Below the pieces are notes generated by a model, which worked only from the letters and a program-made list of their open reading frames with translations, searched no databases and had not been told where the DNA came from. From Fibrobacterota bacterium (GTDB lineage Bacteria; Fibrobacterota; Chitinivibrionia; Chitinivibrionales; FEN-1185), in contig PLWQ01000018.1 of assembly GCA_003165595.1 (NCBI GenBank), positions 52,067 to 116,066 on the forward strand: 64,000 nucleotides of DNA, read 5' to 3'. The position numbers were made by a program, and so were the translations under genes. Of this stretch, positions 27,860-36,976 are shown one piece after another; position 1 is the stretch's first letter, and each line of letters begins with the position of its first letter.

Positions 27860-28197
27860 GCCTGTAAGATATGTCATCGCTTTTGCGGTATGCAAGATCG
27901 GGGAACGGGCGAGCGCGTGCGTCGGATGCCTTGTGTGTGGTCCATTTGCACGTGCGATGTTCTTTTGTCAACTTGCTTCCGGCTTCCGAAGCTGGTGTGC
28001 CCCGCGGGTGCGTAAGAGACTGCGGCGGGCGGGGCCCCGGCGGGTCGCGCGAGCGCCACCGCATCTTCAGGCATACGCTTGTCCGGAATTCCGGACAAAC
28101 CCTGGAAGGACAGCCGCTACTTCGAAAGAACTCTTGCCGTCGACACAATCCAAATAATAGTAACGTGTTACCAATGCTGCGATGGTCAAGAAAAGCG
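27860..28197. other. Noncoding region upstream of fliD
   Basis: This gap between divergent genes holds no supported gene. A block at about 28000-28070 is much richer in G+C than its surroundings (GGGGCCCCGGCGGG). The fliD promoter candidate lies just downstream. Confidence 0.5.
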
Positions 28198-28225
28198 TCA
28201 AGTTCATAAGCAAGAAAGCCGATAC
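28198..28225 (+). promoter_or_regulatory. Candidate sigma-28 promoter of fliD
   Basis: TCAAGTTC (28198-28205), 12 bp, GCCGATAC (28218-28225) closely match the FliA consensus TAAAGTTT-N11-GCCGATAA, with seven of eight bases in the -10 element. It lies 55 bp before fliD, in keeping with late flagellar gene control. Confidence 0.55.
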
Positions 28226-28280
28226 ATAATAATAGTAAGGAGTTATTTCCGCACTGCTACCCGTTCAAAGGAAGAACACT

Positions 28281-30329
28281 ATGGGTATCACGATCAACGG
28301 TCCGTCCGGCATAGACGATGCCTCTCTGATCGACCAGCTTGTCGCACTCGAACAAGACAAGGTTACGGTAGTACAGGATCAGGTCTCAAGCTACCAGACG
28401 CAAATCTCCGATTATTCGACCCTTAAATCCTATGTGGCCGACCTGGCGACAAAGGCCCAGGCCTTGAATACCACGGATGATTTCGGCCTCTTTACGGCAA
28501 CGAGTTCCGATTCGTCCTCCGTCACTATTTCCGGCACGGGCGGCGCTGCGGCCGACAGCTATAACGTGTCGGTCTACCATATGGCGCAAAGCGAAAAAAT
28601 GATAAGCAAGGACGGTCTGGTTACCAGTCAAACGGCTGCACTGTCAAGTTTCGGAGTCAACACAGGAGTGATCAGCATCGACGGAACCCAGATTACCATA
28701 GACGCAAACGATACTATTCAGGACCTCAGAAGCAAGATCAACAGCGCCACCGATTCCAGCGGCAACAAACTCAATGTAACCGCTTCGGTGCTTCAGATAT
28801 CGGCCAACGATTTCAGACTCGTCCTTTCCTCCAACAACACGGGTGCCGCAGGAGACACGTATCAGGATGTCTCGGGTACGACGCTGCAGGATCTGGGAAT
28901 AGTAACTGACCCTGCCGGCGATAAGGGAAGCACGGCCCAGACTTTGACGTCGCAGGGCGATGTCAACACTCAGACCGATTTCAACTCAATGTTCAACAAT
29001 CTTGCCGTGGGCGGCAGCATAACCTTCTCCGGCGTAGATCACGACGGTAATGCGGTGAGCAATACGTTTGTCAAGAAAGCGACGTCCACGATCAACGATT
29101 TCCTGACCCAGGTGAATACCACGTATCACGGTATGGCAAATGCCACGGTGGACGCCACCACCGGAAACCTGGTGATTACCGACAACGTAACGGGCAATTC
29201 GCAGCTTGCGATGAATTCTTTGCAAGTCGGAACCACCGCAGAGGCCGTGGGCATCACGCAAAGCGGTGAAAACGGCGCGGGCGTGTTGCAAGTGGGCAGC
29301 GATGCCTATTTCAACCTCGACGGGCTGTACATGACCAACTCGTCGAACAACCCCGACAATATCATCACCGGGGTGACGCTGAACTTTCTCAAGGCATCGC
29401 CCACAAGCACAACCTCGGTATCTCTTGCCTACGACATAACCGGGTTACAGCAGAAAGTTCAGGACATCCTGGATTCGTACAACACGCTGATGACCTGGGC
29501 GAACTCCGAAACGACGATGCCCGATACGACCGCTGCGGCGGGCAGCGATGCCGCCAAAGGCGGCGACCTCGCGGGTGACATGACCGTAACAAGCATTACT
29601 GATCAACTCCACGATGCGTTGGAAAGCGATCTGAATCTTTTCGGCGGCACGGTAAACAGTCTTGCCGCTCTTGGGGTTCAGACCGATCCCGACACCGGCC
29701 AAATGTCCATCGACAGCACGACGTTTCAAAGTGTAGCCACGAAAAGTTTCGATGAATTTCAGCGGCTCTTTGTTACCGATGGAATTTGCAGCAACAAAGA
29801 TGTCACCTACGGCAGAAGCACCGATACTACATCCTCGGGCGCTTACACGCTTCATGAGGACGCCTCGGATCCGGACCACGTGCAGATTCAGATCGCAGGA
29901 GACAGCACATGGTATACCTCCGATTCGCGGATCGGAGATGTCGTGACCTTTTCAAGCGGACCGGCAAGCGGACTTTCGATCACGTCTCCGTCGGGAATCC
30001 TCGTGGGTCAGGATGCGACCCTCACGTTTCAATCGGGCCTTTCCGATATACTGAATAATATCTGCGCCAACATCACCGACGGGTCCACCGGCACAATCGC
30101 CAACCATGTGGATTCGCTCAACTCTCTGATGTCGGACGCAAACGACCGTATCACCACCATGCAAACGCACGTCGACGATTACCGCACGCAGTTGCAGAAT
30201 CAGTTCGCGGCGATGGAAGAAGCGTTGCAGTCGATGAAAAGCCAGTACAACCAGATGGCGTCCGCGCTGGGCCTCACGTCGATTTCAACGACATCGTCGT
30301 CGAGCTCATCGACTTCAAGTTCTTCGTAG
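28281..30329 (+). CDS. fliD: Flagellar filament cap protein FliD (HAP2)
   Basis: A 682-residue FliD that caps the growing flagellar filament and helps flagellin fold. The N-terminal signature GPSGIDDASLIDQLVALEQ and coil region (QVSSYQTQISDYSTLKSYVADL) match FliD_N. The C-terminal FliD_C helices (LSDILNNICANITD, TTMQTHVDDYRTQLQNQF, MEEALQSMKSQYNQM) are present, followed by a Ser/Thr tail. The middle is a variable surface region rich in Ser, Thr and Asp, which makes the protein longer than the usual 450-500. Ribosome site AAAGGAAG. fliS follows after 41 bp. No flagellin gene lies in the window. Confidence 0.95.
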   Translation: MGITINGPSGIDDASLIDQLVALEQDKVTVVQDQVSSYQTQISDYSTLKSYVADLATKAQALNTTDDFGLFTATSSDSSSVTISGTGGAAADSYNVSVYHMAQSEKMISKDGLVTSQTAALSSFGVNTGVISIDGTQITIDANDTIQDLRSKINSATDSSGNKLNVTASVLQISANDFRLVLSSNNTGAAGDTYQDVSGTTLQDLGIVTDPAGDKGSTAQTLTSQGDVNTQTDFNSMFNNLAVGGSITFSGVDHDGNAVSNTFVKKATSTINDFLTQVNTTYHGMANATVDATTGNLVITDNVTGNSQLAMNSLQVGTTAEAVGITQSGENGAGVLQVGSDAYFNLDGLYMTNSSNNPDNIITGVTLNFLKASPTSTTSVSLAYDITGLQQKVQDILDSYNTLMTWANSETTMPDTTAAAGSDAAKGGDLAGDMTVTSITDQLHDALESDLNLFGGTVNSLAALGVQTDPDTGQMSIDSTTFQSVATKSFDEFQRLFVTDGICSNKDVTYGRSTDTTSSGAYTLHEDASDPDHVQIQIAGDSTWYTSDSRIGDVVTFSSGPASGLSITSPSGILVGQDATLTFQSGLSDILNNICANITDGSTGTIANHVDSLNSLMSDANDRITTMQTHVDDYRTQLQNQFAAMEEALQSMKSQYNQMASALGLTSISTTSSSSSSTSSSS

Positions 30330-30370
30330 TAGTGTTTGTAAATTAGGCGACAAAGGGAAAGGAAGAACGT

Positions 30371-30796
30371 ATGCACGACGGGTATGCCAAGTATCAATCA
30401 GCCAATGTGGAGACGGCCGACCAGGGCAAGCTTATTCTCATCGCCTACGACGTGGCCATCAAGCACTGCAAACTGGCTATGGGAAAATTCGACGAAAGAA
30501 AGCTCATCGAGGAGCGGACGAGGCACCTGTGCAAGGCGCAGGACGCAGTGACCGAGCTCATGAGCTCCCTCAGACTTGACGTAGGGGAAATTGCCCGCAA
30601 TCTCTACCGGCTGTACGACTACATGATCAGGCGCCTCATTGAAGCTAATATCAAGAGCGATCCGCGCATTGTACGGGAGATCCTGGGATACCTGGAAGAG
30701 CTGCGCGACGCATGGGCGCAGGCTATTATCAATGTGAGGAAAGAAAACGCCGCCACGGCAGAGGTCGCGATGCAGAATTTCGCGCTTACGTGCTAA
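30371..30796 (+). CDS. fliS: Flagellar export chaperone FliS
   Basis: A 141-residue all-helical protein that binds the C-terminus of unfolded flagellin and prevents early polymerisation. The start YAKYQSANVETADQGKLILIAYD matches FliS, whose usual motif here is a Y-x-x-N/T...P/Q-x-K-L-I-x-M-L-Y-D. The LYRLYDYMIRRLIEANIK helix and the C-terminal EELRDAWAQAI are typical. It lies between fliD and fliT, the classic order, with ribosome site AAAGGAAG. Confidence 0.93.
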   Translation: MHDGYAKYQSANVETADQGKLILIAYDVAIKHCKLAMGKFDERKLIEERTRHLCKAQDAVTELMSSLRLDVGEIARNLYRLYDYMIRRLIEANIKSDPRIVREILGYLEELRDAWAQAIINVRKENAATAEVAMQNFALTC

Positions 30797-30816
30797 CAAG
30801 CGAAAAGGCAACTACC

Positions 30817-31209
30817 ATGGACATCTACGAACACCTGAAGCACACCCGTTCGGCGCTCACCGACGTCGCGAGGCTCACCACCAGCCTGGGCAGCGATCCC
30901 GGAATCAACGAAATCGAGGCGATCCTCAAGGAACGCGACGGGATCGTGTGCCGCATGAAAAGCAGTGCAGCCGCGCTCGACGCCGAGGTTCCGCACTGGG
31001 CCGACCGGATCGCGTCGGACCCTGTGGCAAAAATGCTGTTGGAAGAAAATAACGCGATGCTTCGCCTGGTGGGAGAAATCGACGCGCGCCTCGCCAAACT
31101 CATGGAAACAAAAATGGCGGGAATCAAAAAACAGCTCTCGTTTATCTATGGAGCCTCACGAGCCGCATTCGCCTACACGATCCACAGCGCCTTCCGTCCC
31201 GCCGGGTAG
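30817..31209 (+). CDS. FliT/FlgN-like flagellar chaperone
   Basis: A 130-residue, mostly helical, charged protein from the ATG at 30817 (AAGG ribosome site; the open frame extends upstream through fliS, which is rejected as start). Sequence conservation of FliT is weak, so the call rests on length, helical pattern (EIEAILKERDGIVCRMKSS, LLEENNAMLRLVGEIDARL) and position after fliD-fliS. FliT binds FliD and in enterobacteria also FlhDC. An FlgN-like chaperone is the alternative. It converges on hisS 21 bp away. Confidence 0.65.
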   Translation: MDIYEHLKHTRSALTDVARLTTSLGSDPGINEIEAILKERDGIVCRMKSSAAALDAEVPHWADRIASDPVAKMLLEENNAMLRLVGEIDARLAKLMETKMAGIKKQLSFIYGASRAAFAYTIHSAFRPAG

Positions 31210-31230
31210 CCGCTCCGCCTGCGCGGAACC

Positions 31231-32517
31231 TCAGGCCGACAGCAGCTTCGCAAGCCGCGAAACAAGTTCGCGGCGGTCAATGAGGTCTTCCTCGCCGGAT
31301 TTCATGTTGCGAACCCGCACGCTTCCGCCCTTTTCTTCCTCGCCGCCGACAAACACCGCCAGCAAGGACCGGGCCGCGTTGGCCTGCTCCATCTGCTTTC
31401 CCACCCCGGTTTTTCTGAGAGAAAATTCGCAGGAGATCCCGGCGTGCCTGATGAGGGTGGCGGTTCGAATCGCATTTTCCGGGTGGCGCTCGTCGAGCGA
31501 AATGAGAAAAACATTTGACCGGCGATTCCCTGCCGTAAATTGCTTTTGGAGCAGCATCTCTCCGAGGACGACGTCGCCGGCCGCAAAGCCCACCGCCGGC
31601 GTGTCGGGGCCGCCGTAGAGTTTCACCAGCTTATCGTACCGGCCGCCCCCTGCGATCGCGCGGAGCGACCGTGCGGCATCGAACAATTCGAACACGATGC
31701 CGGTGTAGTAGGCGAGTCCGCGAACCACGCCGATGTCGAACGAGACGAATTCGTCCATACCGTAGGTGCCGAGATAGGAGAACAGCTGTTGCAGCTCCCC
31801 GGCTGCCGGCAGCGGTCCGCCCACCTTTTCGAGATCGGCAAGTGACGTTACCGAGAGCGCCTCGGCTACGGCGCTCGGGCTCGCAGCCGGGGAAACCGCC
31901 GCCGCAAGCTCGGCGTTGAACTCCTCTTTGGAAATCTTGTTCCGTTTGTCGAGCACGCCGTACAGCGAAGGCAATTTCTCCGCCGGTACGCCAAGGGCAA
32001 GGAACAGCTGCTCCATGAGCGCGCGGCTCGACACGTGAACGCCGAAATCGCGGGCGGTAAAGCCGAGGTCGCGCATCATGTCGACTGAGGCGGCGATGAG
32101 CTCGGCGTCGGCCGTGGCTTCGGCGACGCCGAGGATGTCCATATTGAGCTGAAAGAATTCCCGCAACCGGCCCTTCTGCATTTTTTCGTACCTAAAAAGC
32201 CTCGGAATGGAAAACCAGCGCACAGGCCGCTTGAGGTTGTTCCCCTTTGCCGCAACCATTCGCGCCAGCGAGGGCGTGAGTTCGGGGCGCAACGCGAGGG
32301 AGCGCCCCGCCTTGTCCTGAAAGACATAGAGTTGTTTTTCTATCTCGTCGCCCGATTTCTGCGTATATAAATCGAGATGCTCGAACATCGGCGCGTCGAA
32401 CTGCTCGAACCCGTACCGCCCGCACGTCGAACGCCAGGAGGAGAAAATGGCCTCGCGCAATGCCATGTCGTCGGGATAGAAATCACGGGTTCCTTTGGGA
32501 CCGGCCGGTACCTGCAT
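31231..32517 (-). CDS. hisS: Histidine--tRNA ligase
   Basis: A 428-residue class II aminoacyl-tRNA synthetase. Motif 1 region GTRDFYPDDMALREAIF, motif 2 (FRYEKMQKGRLREFFQLNMDI in part), the histidine-specific RGLAYYTGIVFELFD and motif 3 region AIAGGGRYDKLV are present. The C-terminal anticodon-binding domain covers about 335-428. The gene is third in a compact minus-strand run (GH84, SprT-like, hisS), with only 3 bp between the SprT-like stop and the start, so it is probably co-transcribed. Confidence 0.96.
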   Translation of the reverse strand: MQVPAGPKGTRDFYPDDMALREAIFSSWRSTCGRYGFEQFDAPMFEHLDLYTQKSGDEIEKQLYVFQDKAGRSLALRPELTPSLARMVAAKGNNLKRPVRWFSIPRLFRYEKMQKGRLREFFQLNMDILGVAEATADAELIAASVDMMRDLGFTARDFGVHVSSRALMEQLFLALGVPAEKLPSLYGVLDKRNKISKEEFNAELAAAVSPAASPSAVAEALSVTSLADLEKVGGPLPAAGELQQLFSYLGTYGMDEFVSFDIGVVRGLAYYTGIVFELFDAARSLRAIAGGGRYDKLVKLYGGPDTPAVGFAAGDVVLGEMLLQKQFTAGNRRSNVFLISLDERHPENAIRTATLIRHAGISCEFSLRKTGVGKQMEQANAARSLLAVFVGGEEEKGGSVRVRNMKSGEEDLIDRRELVSRLAKLLSA

Positions 32518-32520
32518 AAG

Positions 32521-33273
32521 TCAACCTCTTCGTGTAATGTGTTTACAGATGCGCTTTTCCCATGCGAGCCATTCCTCGCGGCGGGGGAAAAGGCGCTCTC
32601 TGCGCTTGAACTCCTGGCCGTGGATTACGTTCCTGCCGCCGGCGATTGTCGGGGGGCAGGCGATGTGCAGCATTTCGTGGTACATGATTGCTTCAATCGC
32701 GTAGCGCGGCACGTCGGGCCGGTTGTACATGGATGCGATGGTAATCAGGTTGTACGCCGCGCCGATTGTGTCGGTCCGGGTGGACTGGAAAGATCGAAGC
32801 GGGTGCCTGCCCCAGCGCACAAAGGAAGAAAGGCCGCCTTCGAAGAAGGCCTTGTTGACGGCGTCGAATATTTCCGCGAGATCGAAGATCCTGCCCCGGG
32901 TAACATATGCGCGCGGATCGGCGCTCATACGATTGCGTGTTTCGAGCCCTTGCGACTTGATAAACGCAAAAACCGTGCGCTCCAGCGTCCTGCACTGCGC
33001 CGTGCGGGCGCGCGGCGTCCGGTGAGACAGGAGGAGCGTCCAGTCGATGAGCGCCTGTTTCACTTCCGCGGGAGCGGTCTCCAGGAACGCCGGAACATGG
33101 AGACTGCGCATGCCCGTGTGATGATTCAATGTGGCGTGCCAGCCGCGCCGCAGCCGCCGCGTTACGGTCACGGTGATGTCCGTGATCTGCCGCGCGGACA
33201 GCAGCTCCTCGAAGGTCGACGCGGCAAAGAGGTCGAGCTCGGTCTGCACACACGGTTCCCGCATTCCAGTCAT
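32521..33273 (-). CDS. SprT-like zinc metallopeptidase-domain protein
   Basis: The start is the ATG at 33271-33273 overlapping the stop of the GH84 gene (ATGA); the frame runs upstream inside that gene. The 250-residue protein has the zinc motif HExxH (YHEMLHIACPP near residue 197) with the third ligand region HGQEFKRRERLFP, as in SprT/Spartan-type domains. The first 100 residues include a basic beta-strand segment (ITVTVTRRLRRGWHATLN). Bacterial SprT-like proteins are poorly understood; the eukaryotic relative Spartan cleaves DNA-protein crosslinks. No signal peptide is seen, so it is cytoplasmic. Coupling to a sugar hydrolase and a tRNA synthetase gives no functional clue. Confidence 0.82.
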   Translation of the reverse strand: MTGMREPCVQTELDLFAASTFEELLSARQITDITVTVTRRLRRGWHATLNHHTGMRSLHVPAFLETAPAEVKQALIDWTLLLSHRTPRARTAQCRTLERTVFAFIKSQGLETRNRMSADPRAYVTRGRIFDLAEIFDAVNKAFFEGGLSSFVRWGRHPLRSFQSTRTDTIGAAYNLITIASMYNRPDVPRYAIEAIMYHEMLHIACPPTIAGGRNVIHGQEFKRRERLFPRREEWLAWEKRICKHITRRG

Positions 33274-34463
33274 CCCTGTGCCCGCTTTTGGTGCCCCGCG
33301 CGTTCCGTGAGGATTGCCGACAGCACCGGCGGGTACTTGCGTGCTATCCATTGCCGGTTGCCGGGAGAATCGCCGGGCGTGCGCAGGAGTGCCAGGTCGG
33401 TATCGAGCATATACAGATAGGGATACCACTCACGCTGCAGCGGCGATTTCCATTCCCAGATAAGATGATGCAGTGCCTTCCGCGCTCGCGCGATAGTAGC
33501 TTTTGTCAATCTTCCGCAGCGGGGAGCCGAATTCGGCGCGGCAAAAAACCGGGCAACCGTGAAGAACGCGCTGTCGATTTCCGCTTCGCGCGCGGCCCGA
33601 CGCCAGGCCTGTTCCCGCGGCAACCCGTTTTTGAACCCGGCGAGAACGCCGAGCAGCAGCGAATCGGTGTGCGGCATACCCGTGGGGTTGAGCAGGATGC
33701 CATTGACGGCCTGCAAGGCGGTGCGGGACCGGCCGGCATACGGACCGGCGAACAGCCGGTTCGGACAGTAATCGTTTGCGTACAGGTTGTCCCATACAAC
33801 CACGTTGCCGCTCAACAAACGGGAAATGCGTGCGAGAACCTTGTTGTCGAGTCTGGCGGCGATCACCGCGGGCCCGGTCCAGAAAACCTGGACGTCGGGA
33901 GGGATGCTGAGAGAAAGGTCGGTAAGGTAGGCGGAACGCGACACTCCTTCCGGAGCATACTGGTCGGCATACACCGTGGGACAGAACCACAGGCGCAAGC
34001 CCGGACACCGTTTTCGCAAGTCGGCCAGGAGCCGGGACAATAACATGCCGTGCGCCTGTCCAAGCGACGCAAAGGTTCCGCGGCTGCCTTCAGGCAGGGT
34101 CTGAGGAATATCGTCCATGAGGAGCGCCACGGTTCGGCTGCCGATGTCCGCAAATACCGACATTTTCTTGAGCAAAACCGCATAGTCGGCGACGCTCGTG
34201 TAATCGAAGGTGAGCCCTGGAGCGACGCACGGGACAACGCAGACATTCTCGCGCGAGGCGTTCCTGACGAAAATACGGAAGGTCTCCATCCAGCTTGACG
34301 GATATGGAGTCCTCCATGCGGTTCTGTGAAAAGGATCTTCCTTGGGAGCGTAAACGTAGGTGTTGAGGGATTGCTGCGCCAGGCGGTCGCATAGAAACCG
34401 CCGCTCGTCCCAGGAGAGCATCTTCCCGTAGTAGCCCTCGATGTAGCCGAAGGAGCGATCCAT
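33270..34463 (-). CDS. GH84-family beta-N-acetylglucosaminidase (O-GlcNAcase-like)
   Basis: A 397-residue protein matching the NAGidase domain of glycoside hydrolase family 84. The start has GYIEGYYGKMLSWDERR, then YAPKEDPFHRTAWR, the catalytic pair Asp117-Asp118 in LLMDDIP, the aglycone loop VFWTGPAV and the substrate-binding WDNLYANDY. These enzymes use substrate-assisted catalysis via the N-acetyl group. There is no signal peptide, whereas most bacterial GH84 enzymes are secreted, so the substrate may be an intracellular GlcNAc conjugate. No second domain is present. The gene is coupled to the SprT-like gene by an ATGA overlap. Confidence 0.92.
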   Translation of the reverse strand: MDRSFGYIEGYYGKMLSWDERRFLCDRLAQQSLNTYVYAPKEDPFHRTAWRTPYPSSWMETFRIFVRNASRENVCVVPCVAPGLTFDYTSVADYAVLLKKMSVFADIGSRTVALLMDDIPQTLPEGSRGTFASLGQAHGMLLSRLLADLRKRCPGLRLWFCPTVYADQYAPEGVSRSAYLTDLSLSIPPDVQVFWTGPAVIAARLDNKVLARISRLLSGNVVVWDNLYANDYCPNRLFAGPYAGRSRTALQAVNGILLNPTGMPHTDSLLLGVLAGFKNGLPREQAWRRAAREAEIDSAFFTVARFFAAPNSAPRCGRLTKATIARARKALHHLIWEWKSPLQREWYPYLYMLDTDLALLRTPGDSPGNRQWIARKYPPVLSAILTERAGHQKRAQG

Positions 34464-34467
34464 GGCG

Positions 34468-35346
34468 CTAAAACGCGAAGGACACGCCGAACCCGATCAG
34501 CCCGAGCAGGCCGAGGAAGTAGGATATGATGCTGCCCGCGCCCCAACCGTTTTCGCTCGCGACGAATCCGTTCCATTTATCCGTGTAATCGGGATACTTC
34601 TGGGTAAAAAGGGTGTCGTTGAGGCTGAGTTCCTTCTTGGCACTGCTCCACGGCATCAACATCAGCGATCCCGCCGCAATTCCTACGACGCCGATGCTCA
34701 GAGAGGTATACCTGAAAATCACCTTGTCCTTACCCGACATTTTCGACTGCTGCTGGGAAGGTTTGGTGCTTCCCTCACCGGCAGCGGAAGTACCGGCTCT
34801 CTCGGGTTCTCCGGGTGTTGCGGTATAAGAATAGGCGATATTGTCTTGAACGTACTGGATTTTTTCGTTGATCGTGAAATGGAACTGACCGTTCTGTCTG
34901 AAGACGCCGCCTCGTATCGAGACGTTCGCCGTTTGCGACTTGACACCATACACCGAATACCTGAGACTGAAATCTTCCAGCAGCGCGCCGCCGGATTCCT
35001 TGGCGATCAACATGCCGTTCCAGTCGAACGGATTGGGAAGCTGGTCGCTTTTCGGATTGTAGTCGCCGTCGTTTACGGATGTGAAAACCACGGGGTGTTT
35101 TGCCGATCCGGCCACGTTGATCTGCCCGAAAACGTTGAGTCCGGTAAATCCCTTGAACAGGAAGACGCAGCCTTCCTTGATCGTCACTTTTTTGCCGGCC
35201 GGCACAACGATGTCCTGGTCAACGATATAGGGGTTGCCGGTGGAGTCGATGGTGGCGGTCTTGATGTCGCCCGACAAGTGAGTTTCGGCAAAGAGCGCCG
35301 CGGCCAGGGCGGCGACGAATATCGAAAAGGCTGCAATTCTTTTCAT
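34468..35346 (-). CDS. Exported beta-helix protein with C-terminal membrane segments
   Basis: Start at ATG 35344-35346 after an AAGAGGAA ribosome site; it begins a signal peptide (KRIAAFSIFVAALAAALFAE). Residues about 30-150 form a short beta-helix (QDIVVPAGKKVTIKEGCVF, LNVFGQINVAGSAKHPVVF, VSIRGGVFRQNGQFHF) clearly related to the N-terminal domain of the barrel protein at 11837-14770. A Pro/Ser/Gln-rich linker follows, then two hydrophobic segments (LSIGVVGIAAGSLMLMPW and IISYFLGLLGLIGFGVSF) instead of a barrel. It may be a membrane-anchored member of the same envelope system. Four bases separate its stop from the GH84 start. Confidence 0.82.
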   Translation of the reverse strand: MKRIAAFSIFVAALAAALFAETHLSGDIKTATIDSTGNPYIVDQDIVVPAGKKVTIKEGCVFLFKGFTGLNVFGQINVAGSAKHPVVFTSVNDGDYNPKSDQLPNPFDWNGMLIAKESGGALLEDFSLRYSVYGVKSQTANVSIRGGVFRQNGQFHFTINEKIQYVQDNIAYSYTATPGEPERAGTSAAGEGSTKPSQQQSKMSGKDKVIFRYTSLSIGVVGIAAGSLMLMPWSSAKKELSLNDTLFTQKYPDYTDKWNGFVASENGWGAGSIISYFLGLLGLIGFGVSFAF

Positions 35347-35466
35347 GGATTCCTCTTGTCTGGTAATACGTTGGATGGCACGGACGGATTCCGAACCCAC
35401 AAAATACATTTTCGGCGGGAAAAACCAAAGCGGTGAATCCCGAAGTGAGTCATCGGGGTGCAAGTT

Positions 35467-35496
35467 GAATAATCCCTCACAAGTGCGGGATTATTC
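35467..35496. repeat. Perfect 10-bp inverted repeat
   Basis: GAATAATCCC (35467-35476) and its exact complement (35487-35496) flank a 10-nt loop. It is 121 bp upstream of the beta-helix gene start and 137 bp after the flavodiiron gene stop, so it may be an operator or a terminator without T-run. Confidence 0.5.
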
Positions 35497-35632
35497 CATC
35501 TCTAGAGAAAAACAAGTTTATAGTCGCTTGGTTCCCTCGCTATGGGATTCGCCTTACAAGGGCCGAAAGGGGCGCACCCTGGCAGGACCCACACAAATCA
35601 CCGAAGCGCCCCGAAATTTGCGCTTTGCCGGG

Positions 35633-36814
35633 CTATTGCACAAGCCCCCGCGCCTTGTGTTTCTCGAAGATGGCGCCGCTCAGCGCTTCTATCGAGTCGA
35701 AGTCCTTGGCAAGCGGCAGTCCTTTACAAATGACCGGCGGCAGCAGTTCTACCTTGAGGTTGGGCAGGGCGGCCGCGATTTGTTCCACGGCCTTGCCCGC
35801 CCAGCCGTATGAACCGACCACCGATGCAAAGGCGGCCTTGGGACGCAGCGCATTGGCGAGCATGGCGGCGTAGAGCACGGCCGGATGCGGCCCCACGTGA
35901 ACGGTCGGCGTCCCCAGCACAATCGTGGCTGCGTCAACCATCGCTATCGCGAGCTTTCCCAGGTCGGTGGCGGCAAGGTCGAACTGGAACACGGTGATTC
36001 CCTTTTGCGCAAGCGATCCAACCAGGCGTTCCACGAGCAGCCTGGTGCTCCCGTGCATCGAAATATAGGGAATAACCACCTGGTTTTTGGGATCGTCCGA
36101 AATCCAGTCTTTGTACGCGTCTATGATAAACGAAGGGTTGTCGTAGGCCGGACCGTGACTGGGCGCGATAATGTCGATGGAAAGCCCGTTGAGCTTTTCG
36201 AGATTGTTGCGTATGGCGTGCCGGAAGGGCATCATGATTTCGGCGTAGTAGCGCTTTGCCGCCTCGTAAACTCTTTCTTTGTCGTGCGCATACATGTCGG
36301 TGGTTGCCAGGTGCGAGCCGAAAAAGTCGCACGTGAAAAGAATCTTCTCTTCCGCAAGATAGGTGGTCATGGTCTCGGGCCAGTGGACCCACGGCGTGTG
36401 AATAAACCTGAGCGACCGGTCGCCCAGGGAAATTGTTTCGCCGTCGCCCACGGTGGTGATCCTCTTTTCGTCGACGTGCAAATGATCCACGATGAGAGTC
36501 TTGCCCTTCGGCGAGGTTATGAGCTTCGCCAAAGGATATTTTGCAAGAACAAGCGGGATGCAGCCCGCGTGATCCTGCTCGGCATGGTGCGCGACGAGAT
36601 AGTCCAGATTTTCCACATCCGCAAGCTGTTCCATCAGCACTTCCGCCTTGGCGGGATCAACGGTGTCGATGAGCGCGGTTTTTTCGCTTCCGCGAACCAG
36701 ATATGCGTTGTAGCTGGTACCGTCCGGCAGGGGAATCAGCGAGTCGAACAACCGCCTGTCCCAATCCACTGCACCACCGGCAAAGACATTTGTCCGCATC
36801 GTTCTCATTTTCAC
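35633..36814 (-). CDS. Flavodiiron protein (O2/NO reductase)
   Basis: A 393-residue A-type flavoprotein. The N-terminal metallo-beta-lactamase-like domain carries the di-iron ligands: HHAEQDHAG (canonical HxExDH), TPWVHWPETM, DFFGSH and PSHGPAY. The C-terminal flavodoxin domain (about 255-385) has the FMN-binding stretch YISMHGSTRLLVE. These enzymes reduce O2 to water or NO to N2O and protect anaerobes. The start is GTG 36812-36814, six bases after AAAGGAG; an ATG follows two codons later. Rubredoxin, the usual donor, is not adjacent. Confidence 0.94.
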   Translation of the reverse strand: MKMRTMRTNVFAGGAVDWDRRLFDSLIPLPDGTSYNAYLVRGSEKTALIDTVDPAKAEVLMEQLADVENLDYLVAHHAEQDHAGCIPLVLAKYPLAKLITSPKGKTLIVDHLHVDEKRITTVGDGETISLGDRSLRFIHTPWVHWPETMTTYLAEEKILFTCDFFGSHLATTDMYAHDKERVYEAAKRYYAEIMMPFRHAIRNNLEKLNGLSIDIIAPSHGPAYDNPSFIIDAYKDWISDDPKNQVVIPYISMHGSTRLLVERLVGSLAQKGITVFQFDLAATDLGKLAIAMVDAATIVLGTPTVHVGPHPAVLYAAMLANALRPKAAFASVVGSYGWAGKAVEQIAAALPNLKVELLPPVICKGLPLAKDFDSIEALSGAIFEKHKARGLVQ

Positions 36815-36976
36815 GGGAAACTCCTTTCGAAAGAATATTCAATAATACGTCTTGGCCGCGGCTGCTCCATTGAAATCATGGGGAAAAATGGCAGGGAAAG
36901 GAACAAGCCGGCAGTGTTCTTCCAAGAGTAGAATCGTGAGGACGGCTTTGCCCGTCCCCACGCGCGGCCGCCTCGC

